From BOG-908 sp965198855 (GTDB lineage: Bacteria > Pseudomonadota > Alphaproteobacteria > Acetobacterales > Acetobacteraceae): a stretch of DNA of 64,000 nucleotides. The notes below the pieces were generated by a model that had not been told where the DNA came from, did no database searches, and saw nothing but the letters and a program-made list of their open reading frames with translations. The number at the start of each line of letters is the position of its first letter. Position 1 is the first letter of the stretch. This document shows positions 16,885 to 26,724 of this stretch, one piece after another. The stretch is taken from NCBI GenBank assembly GCA_965198855.1, contig CBDAPZ010000001.1, positions 1,054,001 through 1,118,000 on the forward strand. The letters are read 5' to 3'. The translations under genes and the position numbers were made by a program.

Positions 16885-19334
16885 AGTTCTCGTTGTCCTG
16901 GCTGCGCACCCATCTGGAGACGGAGGCGACACTCGATCAGCTCACCACCACACTGAGCGCGATCGGGCTCGAGGTCGAAGGCGTGGAAGATCGCGCCGCC
17001 CCGCTGGCGCCGTTCCGCACCGCGCGGATCATCGAAGCCGTTCAGCATCCGAACGCGGACAGGCTGCGCGTCTGCCGGGTGGATATCGGCGAATCCGAAG
17101 TGGGTGTCGTCTGCGGCGCGCCGAACGCGCGAACCGGCCTGCACGTGGTGTTCGCACCGCCTGGTGCGGTCATCCCGGCCACCGGCGTGACGCTGAAAGT
17201 GGGCGAGATCCGCGGCGTGCAATCTGCCGGCATGCTTCTGAGCGCCCGCGAGATGGGTCTAGGCGAGGATCATGACGGCATTGTCGAGCTGCCGGAGGGG
17301 TCGCCGGTGGGCGTGCCCTATGCCAGTTGGGCCGGGCTGGACGATCCGGTGATCGAGATCGGCGTGACACCCAATCGCGGCGATGCGCTGGCGATACGCG
17401 GCATCGCGCGTGACATCGCAGCGGCCGGACTGGGGCGTCTGATCGCGTGGCATCCCGTCGCTGTGCCGCCTTCTTTCGACACGCCGATCGGCTGGGAGAT
17501 CGCCTGGCCGCAAGCCTGCCCCTGGATTCTTGGCCGCTCCATCCGCGGCATCCGCAATGGACCGAGCCCGGACTGGTTGCAGCAGCGGCTGCTTTCCATC
17601 GGTTTACGGCCGATCAACGCGCTGGTGGACATCACCAACTTCTTCACCTTCGATCTCGGCCGCCCGTTGCATGTGTTCGATGCCGGCAAGCTGCAGGGAA
17701 GCACGCTGTCGCTGCGTCCGGGCGCTGGCGAGAGCTTTGCGGCGCTGAACGGGCGCGAGCTGACGGCCAGCCAGGAGGATCTGGTGATCGCCGATGGCAG
17801 TCATGTGGTCTCGCTCGCCGGCATCATGGGCGGCAGCGCCACCGGTGCCACAGAGTCCACCACTCATGTGTTCCTCGAATGCGCCTTGTTCGATCCGGTG
17901 CAGGTCGCGCTGAGCGGGCGCCGGCATGGCATCGTCTCCGACGCTAGGGCGCGCTTTGAGCGCGGGCTGGACCAGGCGCTGCCGCCGCCGGCGGTGGAGG
18001 CAGCAACGCGGATGATCATGGATCTCTGTGGCGGCGAGGCAGGTACGATCGTCTCTGCCGGTGCCGAACCCGCCTGGCGGCGTGACGCGAAGCTGCGATT
18101 CGAGCGCCTCGCCGGCCTCGGCGGCGCCGAGATGCTGCCGGAGGAAGCGATCAACATCCTGCAGCGCCTCGGCTTTACCCCGAAGGCGCAGGATGACTCT
18201 TCCATCGTGGTCGCCGTGCCGCCATGGCGAAATGACATCGCCGGTGCCGCGGCGCTGGACCAGTCGCCAACCCTAGACCCGTCGCGGGCTGCGACCGCAT
18301 GCGAAGGTGCGGCGGCGATCGAGCCCGAATGCGACTTGCTCGAAGAAGTATTGCGCATACGTGGGCTGGACCTGATCGCACCAGTTTCCCTGCCGCAGGA
18401 GAATGCGGCGCCTGCCGCCAGCATTTCCAGGCGGCAGTCGCGCAGCATGTTGGCACGTCGTGTGCTTGCAGCGCGTGGCCTCGCCGAATGCGTCACCTAC
18501 AGCTTCATGGATCGCGCAGATGCCGCGACCTTCGGCGACGTGCCGGACGCGCTGGCGTTGAAAAATCCCATCGCCGCGGACCTGAACCAGATGCGGTCCA
18601 CGCCGCTTGCCACCTTGGCAGAAGCCGCGCGCCGCAACGACGCTCGCGGTCACCAGGGCATTTTGCTGTTCGAGGTCGGGCCCGGGTTCGCCGCCGCCGG
18701 CCAGAGCCTGATAGCGGCGGGGTTGCGTGTGGGCGAAGCGCCGCGGCACTGGCAGAACATGCCGGACAGCGCCGATTCTCTCGCGGCCAAGGGTGATGTT
18801 CTGGCGCTGCTGAACGCGCTGGGCGTGCCGCCCGAGTCTGTGACGACAGGGCAGGGTGCGCCTGCCTGGTATCATCCAGGGCGATCAGGCGTCGTGCGGC
18901 AAGGCCCCAAGGTTGTGCTCGCGCAGTTTGGCGAGCTGCATCCGGCCCTGCTCGCAAAGCTCGGTCTACCGCGCCATGCGGCTGGGTTCGAGCTGTTCCT
19001 CGATGCCGTACCCGACCCCAAGCGCCGGCGTCGTGCAGCACCAGAACTGTCGCAATTTCAACCGGTTCGGCGCGACTTCGCATTCCTCGTGCCACATGCA
19101 ACGCCCGCTGAAACTATTCTGAAGGCTGTGCGTTTGGCCGACCGGAGTGTCATCGACCGTGCAACCCTGTTTGACCTCTACGAAGCCGATATTCCACGTA
19201 CGGGCGAAAAGTCGCTCGGGATCGAGGTTGTATTTCAACCCAGAGAGCATACCATGACGGAGCGTGAGATAGAGGCTGCTTGCGCTAAAGTAGTGGACGC
19301 AGTTGTTAAAGCAACAGGAGCACGTTTGCGATGA
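16881..19334 (+). CDS. pheT: Phenylalanyl-tRNA synthetase beta subunit
   Basis: Partner of PheS for tRNA-Phe charging, containing the editing domain. At 817 residues it is full length: N-terminal EMAP-like tRNA-binding domain with CGAPNARTG, B3/B4 editing region with TNFFTFDLGRPLHVFDA, B5 domain with the VPPWRNDI motif near residue 450, and a C-terminal ferredoxin-fold anticodon domain ending FQPREHTMTEREIEAAC. It begins inside the pheS stop (ATGA), so the subunits are made by coupled translation. The kinase-receiver gene follows closely. Confidence 0.98.
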   Translation: MKFSLSWLRTHLETEATLDQLTTTLSAIGLEVEGVEDRAAPLAPFRTARIIEAVQHPNADRLRVCRVDIGESEVGVVCGAPNARTGLHVVFAPPGAVIPATGVTLKVGEIRGVQSAGMLLSAREMGLGEDHDGIVELPEGSPVGVPYASWAGLDDPVIEIGVTPNRGDALAIRGIARDIAAAGLGRLIAWHPVAVPPSFDTPIGWEIAWPQACPWILGRSIRGIRNGPSPDWLQQRLLSIGLRPINALVDITNFFTFDLGRPLHVFDAGKLQGSTLSLRPGAGESFAALNGRELTASQEDLVIADGSHVVSLAGIMGGSATGATESTTHVFLECALFDPVQVALSGRRHGIVSDARARFERGLDQALPPPAVEAATRMIMDLCGGEAGTIVSAGAEPAWRRDAKLRFERLAGLGGAEMLPEEAINILQRLGFTPKAQDDSSIVVAVPPWRNDIAGAAALDQSPTLDPSRAATACEGAAAIEPECDLLEEVLRIRGLDLIAPVSLPQENAAPAASISRRQSRSMLARRVLAARGLAECVTYSFMDRADAATFGDVPDALALKNPIAADLNQMRSTPLATLAEAARRNDARGHQGILLFEVGPGFAAAGQSLIAAGLRVGEAPRHWQNMPDSADSLAAKGDVLALLNALGVPPESVTTGQGAPAWYHPGRSGVVRQGPKVVLAQFGELHPALLAKLGLPRHAAGFELFLDAVPDPKRRRRAAPELSQFQPVRRDFAFLVPHATPAETILKAVRLADRSVIDRATLFDLYEADIPRTGEKSLGIEVVFQPREHTMTEREIEAACAKVVDAVVKATGARLR

Positions 19335-19380
19335 AGCCGGTGCCGCGTGCGCTTCTGGCGATAGCCGAGAGCGCGGTCAC

Positions 19381-20007
19381 GTGAGTCCACGGCCACCGCG
19401 CGGCGAGTCGGCATCTGAAATCGCGGCGGCTGTAGCGCACGACTTCAATAATGTGTTGACGGTTATTGCGGGTAATCTGGCATTGGCCGAGCGGCATGCT
19501 GCCGGAAATCCAAAGCTGATCCGCCTGCTTAACAATATACGCCTGGCCTCCGAGCGCGCTTCAGATTTGACCGGCGAGTTGATGCGTGTCGCGATCGCAC
19601 CCCCTGCGGAGCCGCAGGCTAAGATCGAGGCCGCGGTGGAGAAGCCGGCGAAGATCCTGGTGGTCGAAGATGATCCAGACGTCGCGGAGGTGGCGGTGGC
19701 AGTGCTGGAAAGCATGGGCCATGAGGTACGTATGTGCCCCAATGCCAGCGCGGCATTGACCCTTCTGGACGAGAATGCCAGCTACGATCTGGTGTTCTCG
19801 GACATCATGATGCCCGGCCCGCTGAACGGCATCGACCTCGCCGAAACGATCCTCAAGAAATTTCCCAATCTCCCCGTGCTGCTCGCCACCGGCTTCAGCA
19901 ATGCCGCCTTGGCACCTGGCGCCCTACGTTTTCCGGTGCTCGCAAAACCCTACAGCGTTCAGGAACTCACGCGCCGTGTGGGGCAAATGATCCAGTCCGA
20001 AGCGTAA
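19381..20007 (+). CDS. Histidine-kinase dimerisation fragment fused to a receiver domain, without ATPase domain
   Basis: About 208 residues. Residues 11-70 match the phospho-acceptor helix region of hybrid kinases (AHDFNNVLTVIAGNLALAE, His at 20), and residues 90-205 form a receiver with the acidic pair D97/D98, phospho-acceptor D141 (SDIMMPG) and Lys189 (LAKPYS). The HATPase domain normally between these parts is absent, replaced by about 20 linker residues. It therefore cannot phosphorylate itself by the usual route; it may dimerise with a full kinase, relay phosphate, or be a remnant. GTG 19381 is the likely start; TTG 19303, overlapping pheT, is also in frame. Confidence 0.8.
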   Translation: MSPRPPRGESASEIAAAVAHDFNNVLTVIAGNLALAERHAAGNPKLIRLLNNIRLASERASDLTGELMRVAIAPPAEPQAKIEAAVEKPAKILVVEDDPDVAEVAVAVLESMGHEVRMCPNASAALTLLDENASYDLVFSDIMMPGPLNGIDLAETILKKFPNLPVLLATGFSNAALAPGALRFPVLAKPYSVQELTRRVGQMIQSEA

Positions 20008-20076
20008 AAGCTTTTTGGGTTCCGCAGGATAGGCGCCGCCTTTTTTCCAAAAAGGAACTGCATTCTTCTCTTCGCT
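20008..20076. repeat. Diverged A/T hairpin repeat before lepA
   Basis: A 7-bp stem at 20039-20055 (CCTTTTT/AAAAAGG) next to GGAACTGCATTCTTCTC, with AAGCTTTTTGGGTTCC on the left. It resembles the terminator-like repeats after other genes in this window but has lost the core. It would end the upstream transcript before lepA. Confidence 0.45.
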
Positions 20077-20100
20077 TGAGTTTGCGCCTATCTGCTGACA

Positions 20101-21906
20101 ATGACCGACACGCCGCTCTCCCTGATCCGCAACTTCTCCATCATCGCCCATATCGACCACGGGAAATCCACCCTTGCCGACCGCCTGATCCAGGCCTGCG
20201 GCGGGCTGACTGACCGTGAGATGACCAGCCAGGTGCTGGACAACATGGAGCTCGAGAAGGAGCGCGGCATCACCATCAAGGCGCAGACGGTGCGCCTGGC
20301 CTACAAGGCCAAAGACGGCCTGACCTATCAGCTCAACCTGATGGACACCCCCGGCCATGTGGACTTTGCCTACGAGGTGAGCCGCAGCCTGGCCGCCTGC
20401 GAGGGCAGTCTGCTGGTGGTCGACGCCAGCCAGGGCGTGGAAGCGCAAACGCTCGCCAACGTCTATCAGGCGCTCGACGCACACCACGAGATCGTGCCGG
20501 TGCTCAACAAGATCGACCTGCCGGCTGCCGAGCCGGAGAAGGTGAAACAGCAGATCGAAGACGTGATCGGCCTGCCGGCGGACGACGCGGTGATGATCTC
20601 CGCCAAAACCGGGATCAACATCGAAGGCGTGCTGGAGGCGCTGGTGACACGCCTGCCGCCACCTACCGGCGATGCATCCGCACCCCTGAAGGCGCTGCTG
20701 GTCGATAGCTGGTACGACCAGTATCTCGGCGTGGTCATCCTGGTGCGCATCAAGGATGGCCGCATGAAGCGCGGCCAGAAGATACGCATGATGGCGAACG
20801 GGCACGCCTATGTGGTGGAGCAATGCGGCGTGTTCACGCCGAAGATGATCGCCACCGACGATCTCGGCCCCGGCGAGATGGGCTATTTCACCGCTGCGAT
20901 GAAGACGGTGGCTGATTGTAACGTCGGCGACACGGTCACCGATGATCGCGTGCCTGCGGCCGAAGCCCTGGCCGGTTTCAAGCCTTCCGTGCCGGTCGTC
21001 TGGTGCGGCCTATATCCCGTCGATGCCGACGATTTCGAGAAGCTTCGCGAATCGCTTGGCAAACTGCGGCTCAACGATGCGAGTTTCCACTACGAGGCGG
21101 AAACCTCGGCCGCCCTCGGTTTCGGCTATCGCTGCGGTTTCCTCGGCTTGCTGCACCTTGAGATCATCCAGGAGCGGCTCTCACGCGAGTTCGACCTCGA
21201 CCTGATCGCAACCGCACCTTCCGTGGTCTACAAGCTTCAGAAAACCAATGGCGAGCGCATGGAACTGCACAATCCGTCCGACATGCCGGATGGCAGCCTC
21301 ATCGCCCATATCGAGGAGCCGTGGATCAAGGCGACGATCATGGTGCCGGACGATTACCTCGGTAACGTGCTCACCCTCTGCAACGAACGCCGCGGGCGCC
21401 AGGTCGATCTCACCTATGTAGGCACACGCGCGATGGCAGTGTACCAGCTGCCGCTCAACGAAGTGGTGTTCGACTTCTACGATCGCTTGAAAAGCATCTC
21501 GCGCGGTTATGCAAGTTTTGATTATGCGATGGACACCTATGAAGAGAGCGAACTCGTCCGCATCTCCATCCTGGTAAACAACGACCCGGTGGACGCACTC
21601 AGCTTCATCGCCCATCGCACAGTGGCAGAAACCCGCGGCCGCTCGATCTGCGCAAAGCTGAAAGACTTGATCCCGCGCCAATTGTTCAAGATCGCCATCC
21701 AGGCCTCGATCGGCAGCCGAATCATCGCACGCGAGACTTTGGGTGCGCTGTCCAAGGACGTGACGGCCAAGTGCTATGGCGGTGATATCAGCCGTAAGCG
21801 GAAGCTGCTGGATAAGCAGAAAGAAGGCAAAAAACGGATGCGGCAGTTCGGAAAGGTCGAGATCCCGCAATCGGCGTTCCTTGCTGCGTTGAAGATGGAC
21901 GCATAA
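20101..21906 (+). CDS. lepA: Elongation factor 4 (LepA), back-translocating GTPase
   Basis: Ribosome-associated GTPase that acts on stalled or mis-translocated ribosomes. The 601-residue protein shows G1 AHIDHGKSTL, switch I ERGITIKAQTVRL, G3 DTPGHVDF and G4 NKIDLPAA, followed by the LepA-specific C-terminal sequence with KVEIPQSAFLAALK at the very end. The start ATG follows the repeat at 20.0 kb. It has its own transcription unit, with another hairpin repeat right after its stop. Confidence 0.98.
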   Translation: MTDTPLSLIRNFSIIAHIDHGKSTLADRLIQACGGLTDREMTSQVLDNMELEKERGITIKAQTVRLAYKAKDGLTYQLNLMDTPGHVDFAYEVSRSLAACEGSLLVVDASQGVEAQTLANVYQALDAHHEIVPVLNKIDLPAAEPEKVKQQIEDVIGLPADDAVMISAKTGINIEGVLEALVTRLPPPTGDASAPLKALLVDSWYDQYLGVVILVRIKDGRMKRGQKIRMMANGHAYVVEQCGVFTPKMIATDDLGPGEMGYFTAAMKTVADCNVGDTVTDDRVPAAEALAGFKPSVPVVWCGLYPVDADDFEKLRESLGKLRLNDASFHYEAETSAALGFGYRCGFLGLLHLEIIQERLSREFDLDLIATAPSVVYKLQKTNGERMELHNPSDMPDGSLIAHIEEPWIKATIMVPDDYLGNVLTLCNERRGRQVDLTYVGTRAMAVYQLPLNEVVFDFYDRLKSISRGYASFDYAMDTYEESELVRISILVNNDPVDALSFIAHRTVAETRGRSICAKLKDLIPRQLFKIAIQASIGSRIIARETLGALSKDVTAKCYGGDISRKRKLLDKQKEGKKRMRQFGKVEIPQSAFLAALKMDA

Positions 21907-21910
21907 GCAA

Positions 21911-22205
21911 GGAAGCAGTTCTTTTTTGAAAAAAGAACCAAAAACTTTTGTGTCTTGGGTGTGCGTTGCCGGAGAAAGCCGCGACAGCAAAATACATTCA
22001 TCTGTTCGCAGCGCCCAGGAAAATTTCATCGTGAAGACACGAAGGATTCACGGAGAAAAAAAGCCTTTCGTGTCCTTATGGCTAAATTCTTCTAGAGCGT
22101 GGCCTAGAGAAAGATTTTTATTGCTGTCGCGGCTCTCTCCGGCAGCGCTCACCAAGGACATAAAAGTCTTTTGTTTCTTTTCTTCAGAAAAGAAGACTTT
22201 CTCTT
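21911..22205. repeat. Inverted pair of hairpin-plus-core repeats between lepA and the diguanylate cyclase
   Basis: Left copy: hairpin 21918-21938 (GTTCTTTTTTGAAAAAAGAAC), then CTTTTGTGTCTTGG and a core with TTGCCGGAGAAAGCCGCGAC. Right copy, on the minus strand: hairpin 22175-22194, then the same core with GCGCTGCCGGAGAGAGCCGC. Between them a further small inverted repeat (GACACGAAGG ... CCTTTCGTGTC). The interval is about 300 bp and holds no gene; the outer hairpins lie at the 3' ends of the two convergent genes. Confidence 0.7.
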
Positions 22206-22214
22206 CTCCGTCTC

Positions 22215-23414
22215 CTAAGCCGCCGCCAAGTCTCGCGCTACGCAATTGCGCCCGCGTGTCTTGGCTTGGTAGAGCATGCGGTCGGCGTTGCGCAGAAGAT
22301 CCTCCGGGGTGCCACATTCGGCATTTTCCCCGCACCAGGCTGCACCTATGCTCACCGTGACGAAGCGGTCCGGCCAGGCGGGGTGGGGCATCGCCAGATC
22401 TTCTACAGCGCCGCGCACGCGTTCGCCCAGGCTTTCCATGTCGGCGCATGGAATGCCGGGCGCGAGCACCACGAACTCCTCCCCGCCCCATCGGGCCATG
22501 CTGAAGCTGCCGCCGCGCACCACGCCGGCGATGGCACCGGCAATTTGGCGCAGGCACGTGTCACCTTCCGAATGGCCGACGCAATCGTTGAAGCTCTTGA
22601 AGTGATCGACATCTACAAGCAGCAGACCAAGGCCCTTTTGCGCAGTGTGTAAGGGCCAGGCGGCCTGCATGTCGGCTTCGAAGCGGCGGCGGTTGGCGAC
22701 ACCCGTCAACACGTCGATATGCATCAGGCGTTCGGTTTCGGCATGCAAACGGGTGAGTTCCTCGGCTGTCAATTCCGCGCGCAGGGTCTGGATAAAGTCT
22801 CGCCTGCGCGCGCGCTCACGACGATGCGAAAGGACCGCCGCCACTGAAAGCGACATGGCGCCCGACAAGGCTGCGATACGATGCGTCCAGAAAGCGGCCG
22901 CACCGGACGTTGCGATGAACGAGACCACGAAAAATCCGAACAGAAGGCCGCATGTCACCTGCGCCGTCTTGCCCGGCAACGGGGGTACGGCGCACAGCAC
23001 GGCGAAAAGCATGAGCGAGCCCAGGATATTGCGGTCGATCATCAGCGGCGAGCCGCGTGTACCGACCCACACCGCCAGGGCCATCTGAGCCAGCAACGGC
23101 ACGCAGTAGATTGTTCCCTCCGCGGCGTTCGACCGGACACTCAGCATGATGAAAGCGCCGCCGAGGCACAGGGTAACGGAGAGTGCGCGGAGCAGCAGCG
23201 CATGCGCGAACTGGGCTGGTGCGTTCGCGTGATCAAGGGTTGCGGCCGTCAGCACGGCGAGTGCCGTCAGCGCCAGTGCCAAAGCAAGATGCCGCCGGCG
23301 CGTGTTGCCCAGACGTGCCTCATAGAGGGTTTCGAGTGAAGCTGAGAATGCCGGCTTGCTGTCACAGGCCCGCCACGCGCTGATTTCCTCAAGCAACGAC
23401 CAATCCCCCGCCAT
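22215..23414 (-). CDS. Membrane-bound diguanylate cyclase (GGDEF)
   Basis: Makes the second messenger cyclic di-GMP from two GTP. About 399 residues: a cytoplasmic N-terminus, five or six membrane helices between about residues 40 and 190 forming an unrecognised sensor, a short coiled coil, then a GGDEF domain whose active-site loop reads GGEEF (RWGGEEFVVL). The product-inhibition RxxD site expected five residues upstream reads RGGS, so feedback may be lost. Start ATG 23414 has GAGGAG about eight bases upstream; GTG 23420 is the alternative. It stands alone and converges on lepA. Confidence 0.92.
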   Translation of the reverse strand: MAGDWSLLEEISAWRACDSKPAFSASLETLYEARLGNTRRRHLALALALTALAVLTAATLDHANAPAQFAHALLLRALSVTLCLGGAFIMLSVRSNAAEGTIYCVPLLAQMALAVWVGTRGSPLMIDRNILGSLMLFAVLCAVPPLPGKTAQVTCGLLFGFFVVSFIATSGAAAFWTHRIAALSGAMSLSVAAVLSHRRERARRRDFIQTLRAELTAEELTRLHAETERLMHIDVLTGVANRRRFEADMQAAWPLHTAQKGLGLLLVDVDHFKSFNDCVGHSEGDTCLRQIAGAIAGVVRGGSFSMARWGGEEFVVLAPGIPCADMESLGERVRGAVEDLAMPHPAWPDRFVTVSIGAAWCGENAECGTPEDLLRNADRMLYQAKTRGRNCVARDLAAA

Positions 23415-23518
23415 GCCCACCGCTCCTCAGACCGAGAGTGGAACGAGCTTTATCGAGCTAGGGGTTGAACTGCAAGAGGATCATACAACCCTTAAGTGTC
23501 GTTTAATACGTATTGTGC

Positions 23519-26017
23519 TTATTGGTTCCGCAGCAATCCCGCCGCGCGCGTGCGCAATGCCGATTCGGTACCGGCATAGCCGAATACCATCATCATCAGG
23601 ACGCAGCCACAGATCGTCAGAGCAAGCCGCAGCGGCAGAAAAGACCATGGTGCGTGCATGACAAACCGCATGACGGCAAAACTCGCCAGCGAGCCGATCA
23701 CGGCGGCAAGAATACCGGCGCAGGCGCCGATGGCGGAGAACTCGACCAGCCATGCGGCCCGAATCTGCCCGCGCGTCGCGCCAAGCGTTTTCAGCACCAC
23801 CGCCTCGGCCATACGTCGCCTCTGCCCGGCGGCCACGGCGCCGGCCAGCACCAGCGCACCGCTAGCGAGGGTCACCGATCCCGCGGCGGCCAGCGCGGTT
23901 GCCAGCTTGCCCACCAATTCGGCGAGGCTCTGCAACACGTCGGCGACGCGTATGCCGGTGACGTTCGGCAGCGCGTCTGTCACCGTACGCAGCAAGGCAG
24001 CATCCGCAGAAGGCGGGCTGCGCAAGGTTGCGATATGCATCTGCGGCGCATGTTCCAGCAGCCCGGGTGCAGCGACGAGGGTGAAATTGATGTTGAGCGC
24101 CCGCCAGTCGATGTGGCGCAGATTGGCGATGCGAAAATCGATGTCGCGGCCGAGCACGTTCACCCGCAGCATGTCGCCGACCTTGAGGTGCCAGCCTTTG
24201 GCGATGTCCGCATCGAGCGAGACCAAAGGTGGCCCCGTATAGGTCTCCGCCCACCATGTGCCATCGACCACTTCGGACCCGGCTGGGAGCTTGCCGGAAT
24301 AGGTCAGCCCGCGATCGCCGCGCAGCGCCCATTGGCTGTCGGGCGAGACATGCGCCTGCTCCGCCGGCAGGCCGTTCAACGAGACGATGCGCGCACGCAG
24401 GCTCGGCACGCTGCGCAAAGCGGTTACGCCTTGGATGCGGGTAGCGATGTCCGCGAAGCGCGTCATCTGGTCGTTCTGTATGTCGAGGAAAAAGAAGCTC
24501 GGCGCGTCCTTCGGCATCGCGCCGGTGAACTGCGCGTCCATGTTGCCTTCCACCAGAGTGACGGCGGCCAGTGTGGAGAGGCCGAGGCCGAGGGCCACCA
24601 CCAGGAGCGGCACGGCATTGGCCGGGCGGTGCAGATTGCCGAGCCCGAGCTTGAGCCATGGCGGACGCAGCACGGTCACGCGGCTGGCCAGTCGCATCAG
24701 CGCCCAGGCACCGACGCGGAAAATGCCGATGGTCAGCAAGGCGCTGGCACAAAACCCTAGTGCGAAGCGGCGGCTATCCGAGAAGCCGATGATGCTGGCG
24801 GCTAGCAGAAGAACCAGGAGGGCGTTGCCGAACACCAGGCTGCGCCGCGCGCCGCCCTGCGGCAGGAAGGCGTCCCGGAACAGTGCCGCGCCGGGGATCT
24901 GCGCGGCACGGCCAAGCGGCCACAGCGCGAAGCTTCCGGCGGTGATCAGGCCGTAGAACGCAGCCGCCAGCAACGGCGCAGGGTAGAGGCCACGCACCGC
25001 GGGCAGCGGCAGATCGTCGCCGAAGAAATACAGCCCGGCTTCCACCAGCCCGGCACCGAGCACCAGCCCGGCCAGGATGCCCGCCGCGCAGAGCAGGAAA
25101 ACCTGGAAGAAGAAGATGGAGAACACCAGCCGCGAGGGCGCGCCGAGGCAGCGCAAGGTGGCGATGGTGCGCGCACGCCCTTCCAGCCAGGCACGCACAC
25201 CGGTGGCGACGCCGATACCGCCCACCAGCAACGCGCTCAGTCCGACTAGGGTCAGGAACAGGCTCGTCTGCCCTACCGCCTGCTCCAGGCCGCTGGCGGC
25301 CTGCCTCGGGTCGCGGATGCGCCAGCCGGTATCGGGAAAATCATGTCGCAAGGCGGCAATGGTCGCCTGGACGTTTACGCCTGGCGGGAAGATCGCACGC
25401 CATTCATGGGTCACCAGCGAACCCGGCTGCACAAGCTTGGTCGCCGCCAGCGAGGCCGCTCCGATCAGTACGCGCGGGCCAAGTATCGCGGCACCGCCGG
25501 CATGGTCCGGCTCGAGTGTCAGCGCGCCTGCGAGTTTGAGCTTCGCCTCGCCGAGCCTGACCATATCGCCGGCATGCAGCCCCAGCCGCTCCAGCACCAG
25601 TGAGTCGGCCACGACGCCATCCGCAAGTGCGCTCGCCAGGTTCCGGCCGGGCGGATCGATGCTCACGCTGCCGACCAACGGATAAGCATCGTCGACGGCC
25701 TTCAACTCGACCAGGATGCGGTCGCCGCCGGGTGCGACCAGGAGCGAGCGCAGCAGCGCGATCTGCGAAATGCGGCCGTGGCGAGACTCGATCCAGCGCC
25801 GCAGCGCATCGGGCGGAACCTGCCCGCCGGTTTCGATCGAGATGTCGCCGCCGAGCAGCCGACGCCCGTTATCGGCCAGGCCGCGATCCACCGATTCCCG
25901 CAGGCTGCCTACCGCCGCTATCGCCGCTACGCCGAGCGCCAGGCATGCCAGCACCACGCGCATGCCGCGCAACCCGCCACGCAGATCGCGCAGCGCCAGC
26001 CGCCAGGCCAGCATCAT
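23519..26017 (-). CDS. FtsX/MacB-type ABC transporter permease (YbbP family)
   Basis: Large 832-residue permease with one N-terminal helix (VVLACLALGVAAIAAVG), a long periplasmic domain, three helices, a second group in the middle, a second periplasmic domain and three C-terminal helices: the ten-helix double-FtsX layout of YbbP. Such systems usually act on the envelope or extract lipids or lipoproteins rather than import solutes. The start overlaps the stop of the ATPase gene (ATGA), so the two are made together. The arrangement ATPase-permease divergent from tesA matches ybbA-ybbP/tesA of enterobacteria. Confidence 0.92.
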   Translation of the reverse strand: MMLAWRLALRDLRGGLRGMRVVLACLALGVAAIAAVGSLRESVDRGLADNGRRLLGGDISIETGGQVPPDALRRWIESRHGRISQIALLRSLLVAPGGDRILVELKAVDDAYPLVGSVSIDPPGRNLASALADGVVADSLVLERLGLHAGDMVRLGEAKLKLAGALTLEPDHAGGAAILGPRVLIGAASLAATKLVQPGSLVTHEWRAIFPPGVNVQATIAALRHDFPDTGWRIRDPRQAASGLEQAVGQTSLFLTLVGLSALLVGGIGVATGVRAWLEGRARTIATLRCLGAPSRLVFSIFFFQVFLLCAAGILAGLVLGAGLVEAGLYFFGDDLPLPAVRGLYPAPLLAAAFYGLITAGSFALWPLGRAAQIPGAALFRDAFLPQGGARRSLVFGNALLVLLLAASIIGFSDSRRFALGFCASALLTIGIFRVGAWALMRLASRVTVLRPPWLKLGLGNLHRPANAVPLLVVALGLGLSTLAAVTLVEGNMDAQFTGAMPKDAPSFFFLDIQNDQMTRFADIATRIQGVTALRSVPSLRARIVSLNGLPAEQAHVSPDSQWALRGDRGLTYSGKLPAGSEVVDGTWWAETYTGPPLVSLDADIAKGWHLKVGDMLRVNVLGRDIDFRIANLRHIDWRALNINFTLVAAPGLLEHAPQMHIATLRSPPSADAALLRTVTDALPNVTGIRVADVLQSLAELVGKLATALAAAGSVTLASGALVLAGAVAAGQRRRMAEAVVLKTLGATRGQIRAAWLVEFSAIGACAGILAAVIGSLASFAVMRFVMHAPWSFLPLRLALTICGCVLMMMVFGYAGTESALRTRAAGLLRNQ

Positions 26018-26724
26018 GCCGGCTGCCGGACGGGCTCGTCCGCCGTTTCGATCCAGCCGTCCTTCATCCGCAGCACGCGGCTACAGCGGCCGGCGAGGCC
26101 AAGATCATGGGTGATCAGCAGCAGCGTCGTGCCCAGCCGCGCCTGCATGTCGAACAGCAGGTCCATCACCGCAGCGCCGGTCGATACGTCCAGATTGCCG
26201 GTAGGCTCGTCCGCCAGCAGCAGCCTGGGCTCAGCGACGAAAGCGCGGGCGACGGCCACGCGCTGCTGTTCGCCGCCGGACATCATGCCGGGCAGATGCG
26301 TGAGGCGATGGCCGAGACCGACCGCGCGCAGGCTCGCCTCTGCCCGGTCCGCGGCGTCGCGCACGCCGGCAAATTCCAGCGGCAGCGCCACGTTCTCCAG
26401 TGCCGTCATGGTGGGAATCAGATGGAAATTCTGAAACACGATGCCCAGGCTGTCGCGGCGGAAGCGCGCGAGCCCATCTTCGGTCAGCGCCGTGAGGTCG
26501 CTTCCATCCACATGCACCTTGCCGGCAGTTGCGCGTTCAAGCCCCGCGAGCACCATCAGCAGGCTGGTCTTTCCCGAACCCGACGGCCCGACCAACCCCA
26601 CGGAGTCACCCGAACCTATGTCCAGATCGATGTTTTGGAGGATGTGGACCGGCCCGGCGGCTGCCGGAAGGGTCAGGCTGAGTCCGCGCAGGGACACGAG
26701 GGAAGGCAGGTTCGATACGTCCAT
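26014..26724 (-). CDS. ABC transporter ATPase (YbbA family)
   Basis: Cytoplasmic ATPase of 236 residues paired with the FtsX-type permease. Walker A GPSGSGKTSLL, signature MSGGEQQRVAVARA, Walker B LLLADEPTGNLD and the H-loop THD are all intact, and the LolD/MacB-like FQNFHLIPTMTALENV is present. Start ATG 26724 (MDVSNLPSLV) is chosen; the frame is open to 26793 but that part overlaps tesA. Its start codon and that of tesA overlap on opposite strands inside CCATGG. Confidence 0.93.
   Translation of the reverse strand: MDVSNLPSLVSLRGLSLTLPAAAGPVHILQNIDLDIGSGDSVGLVGPSGSGKTSLLMVLAGLERATAGKVHVDGSDLTALTEDGLARFRRDSLGIVFQNFHLIPTMTALENVALPLEFAGVRDAADRAEASLRAVGLGHRLTHLPGMMSGGEQQRVAVARAFVAEPRLLLADEPTGNLDVSTGAAVMDLLFDMQARLGTTLLLITHDLGLAGRCSRVLRMKDGWIETADEPVRQPA

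Noticed and set aside
23513..24760. 415-codon plus-strand frame opposite the FtsX-type permease
   Set aside because: Antisense of a clear membrane permease; composition typical of G+C-driven shadow frames.
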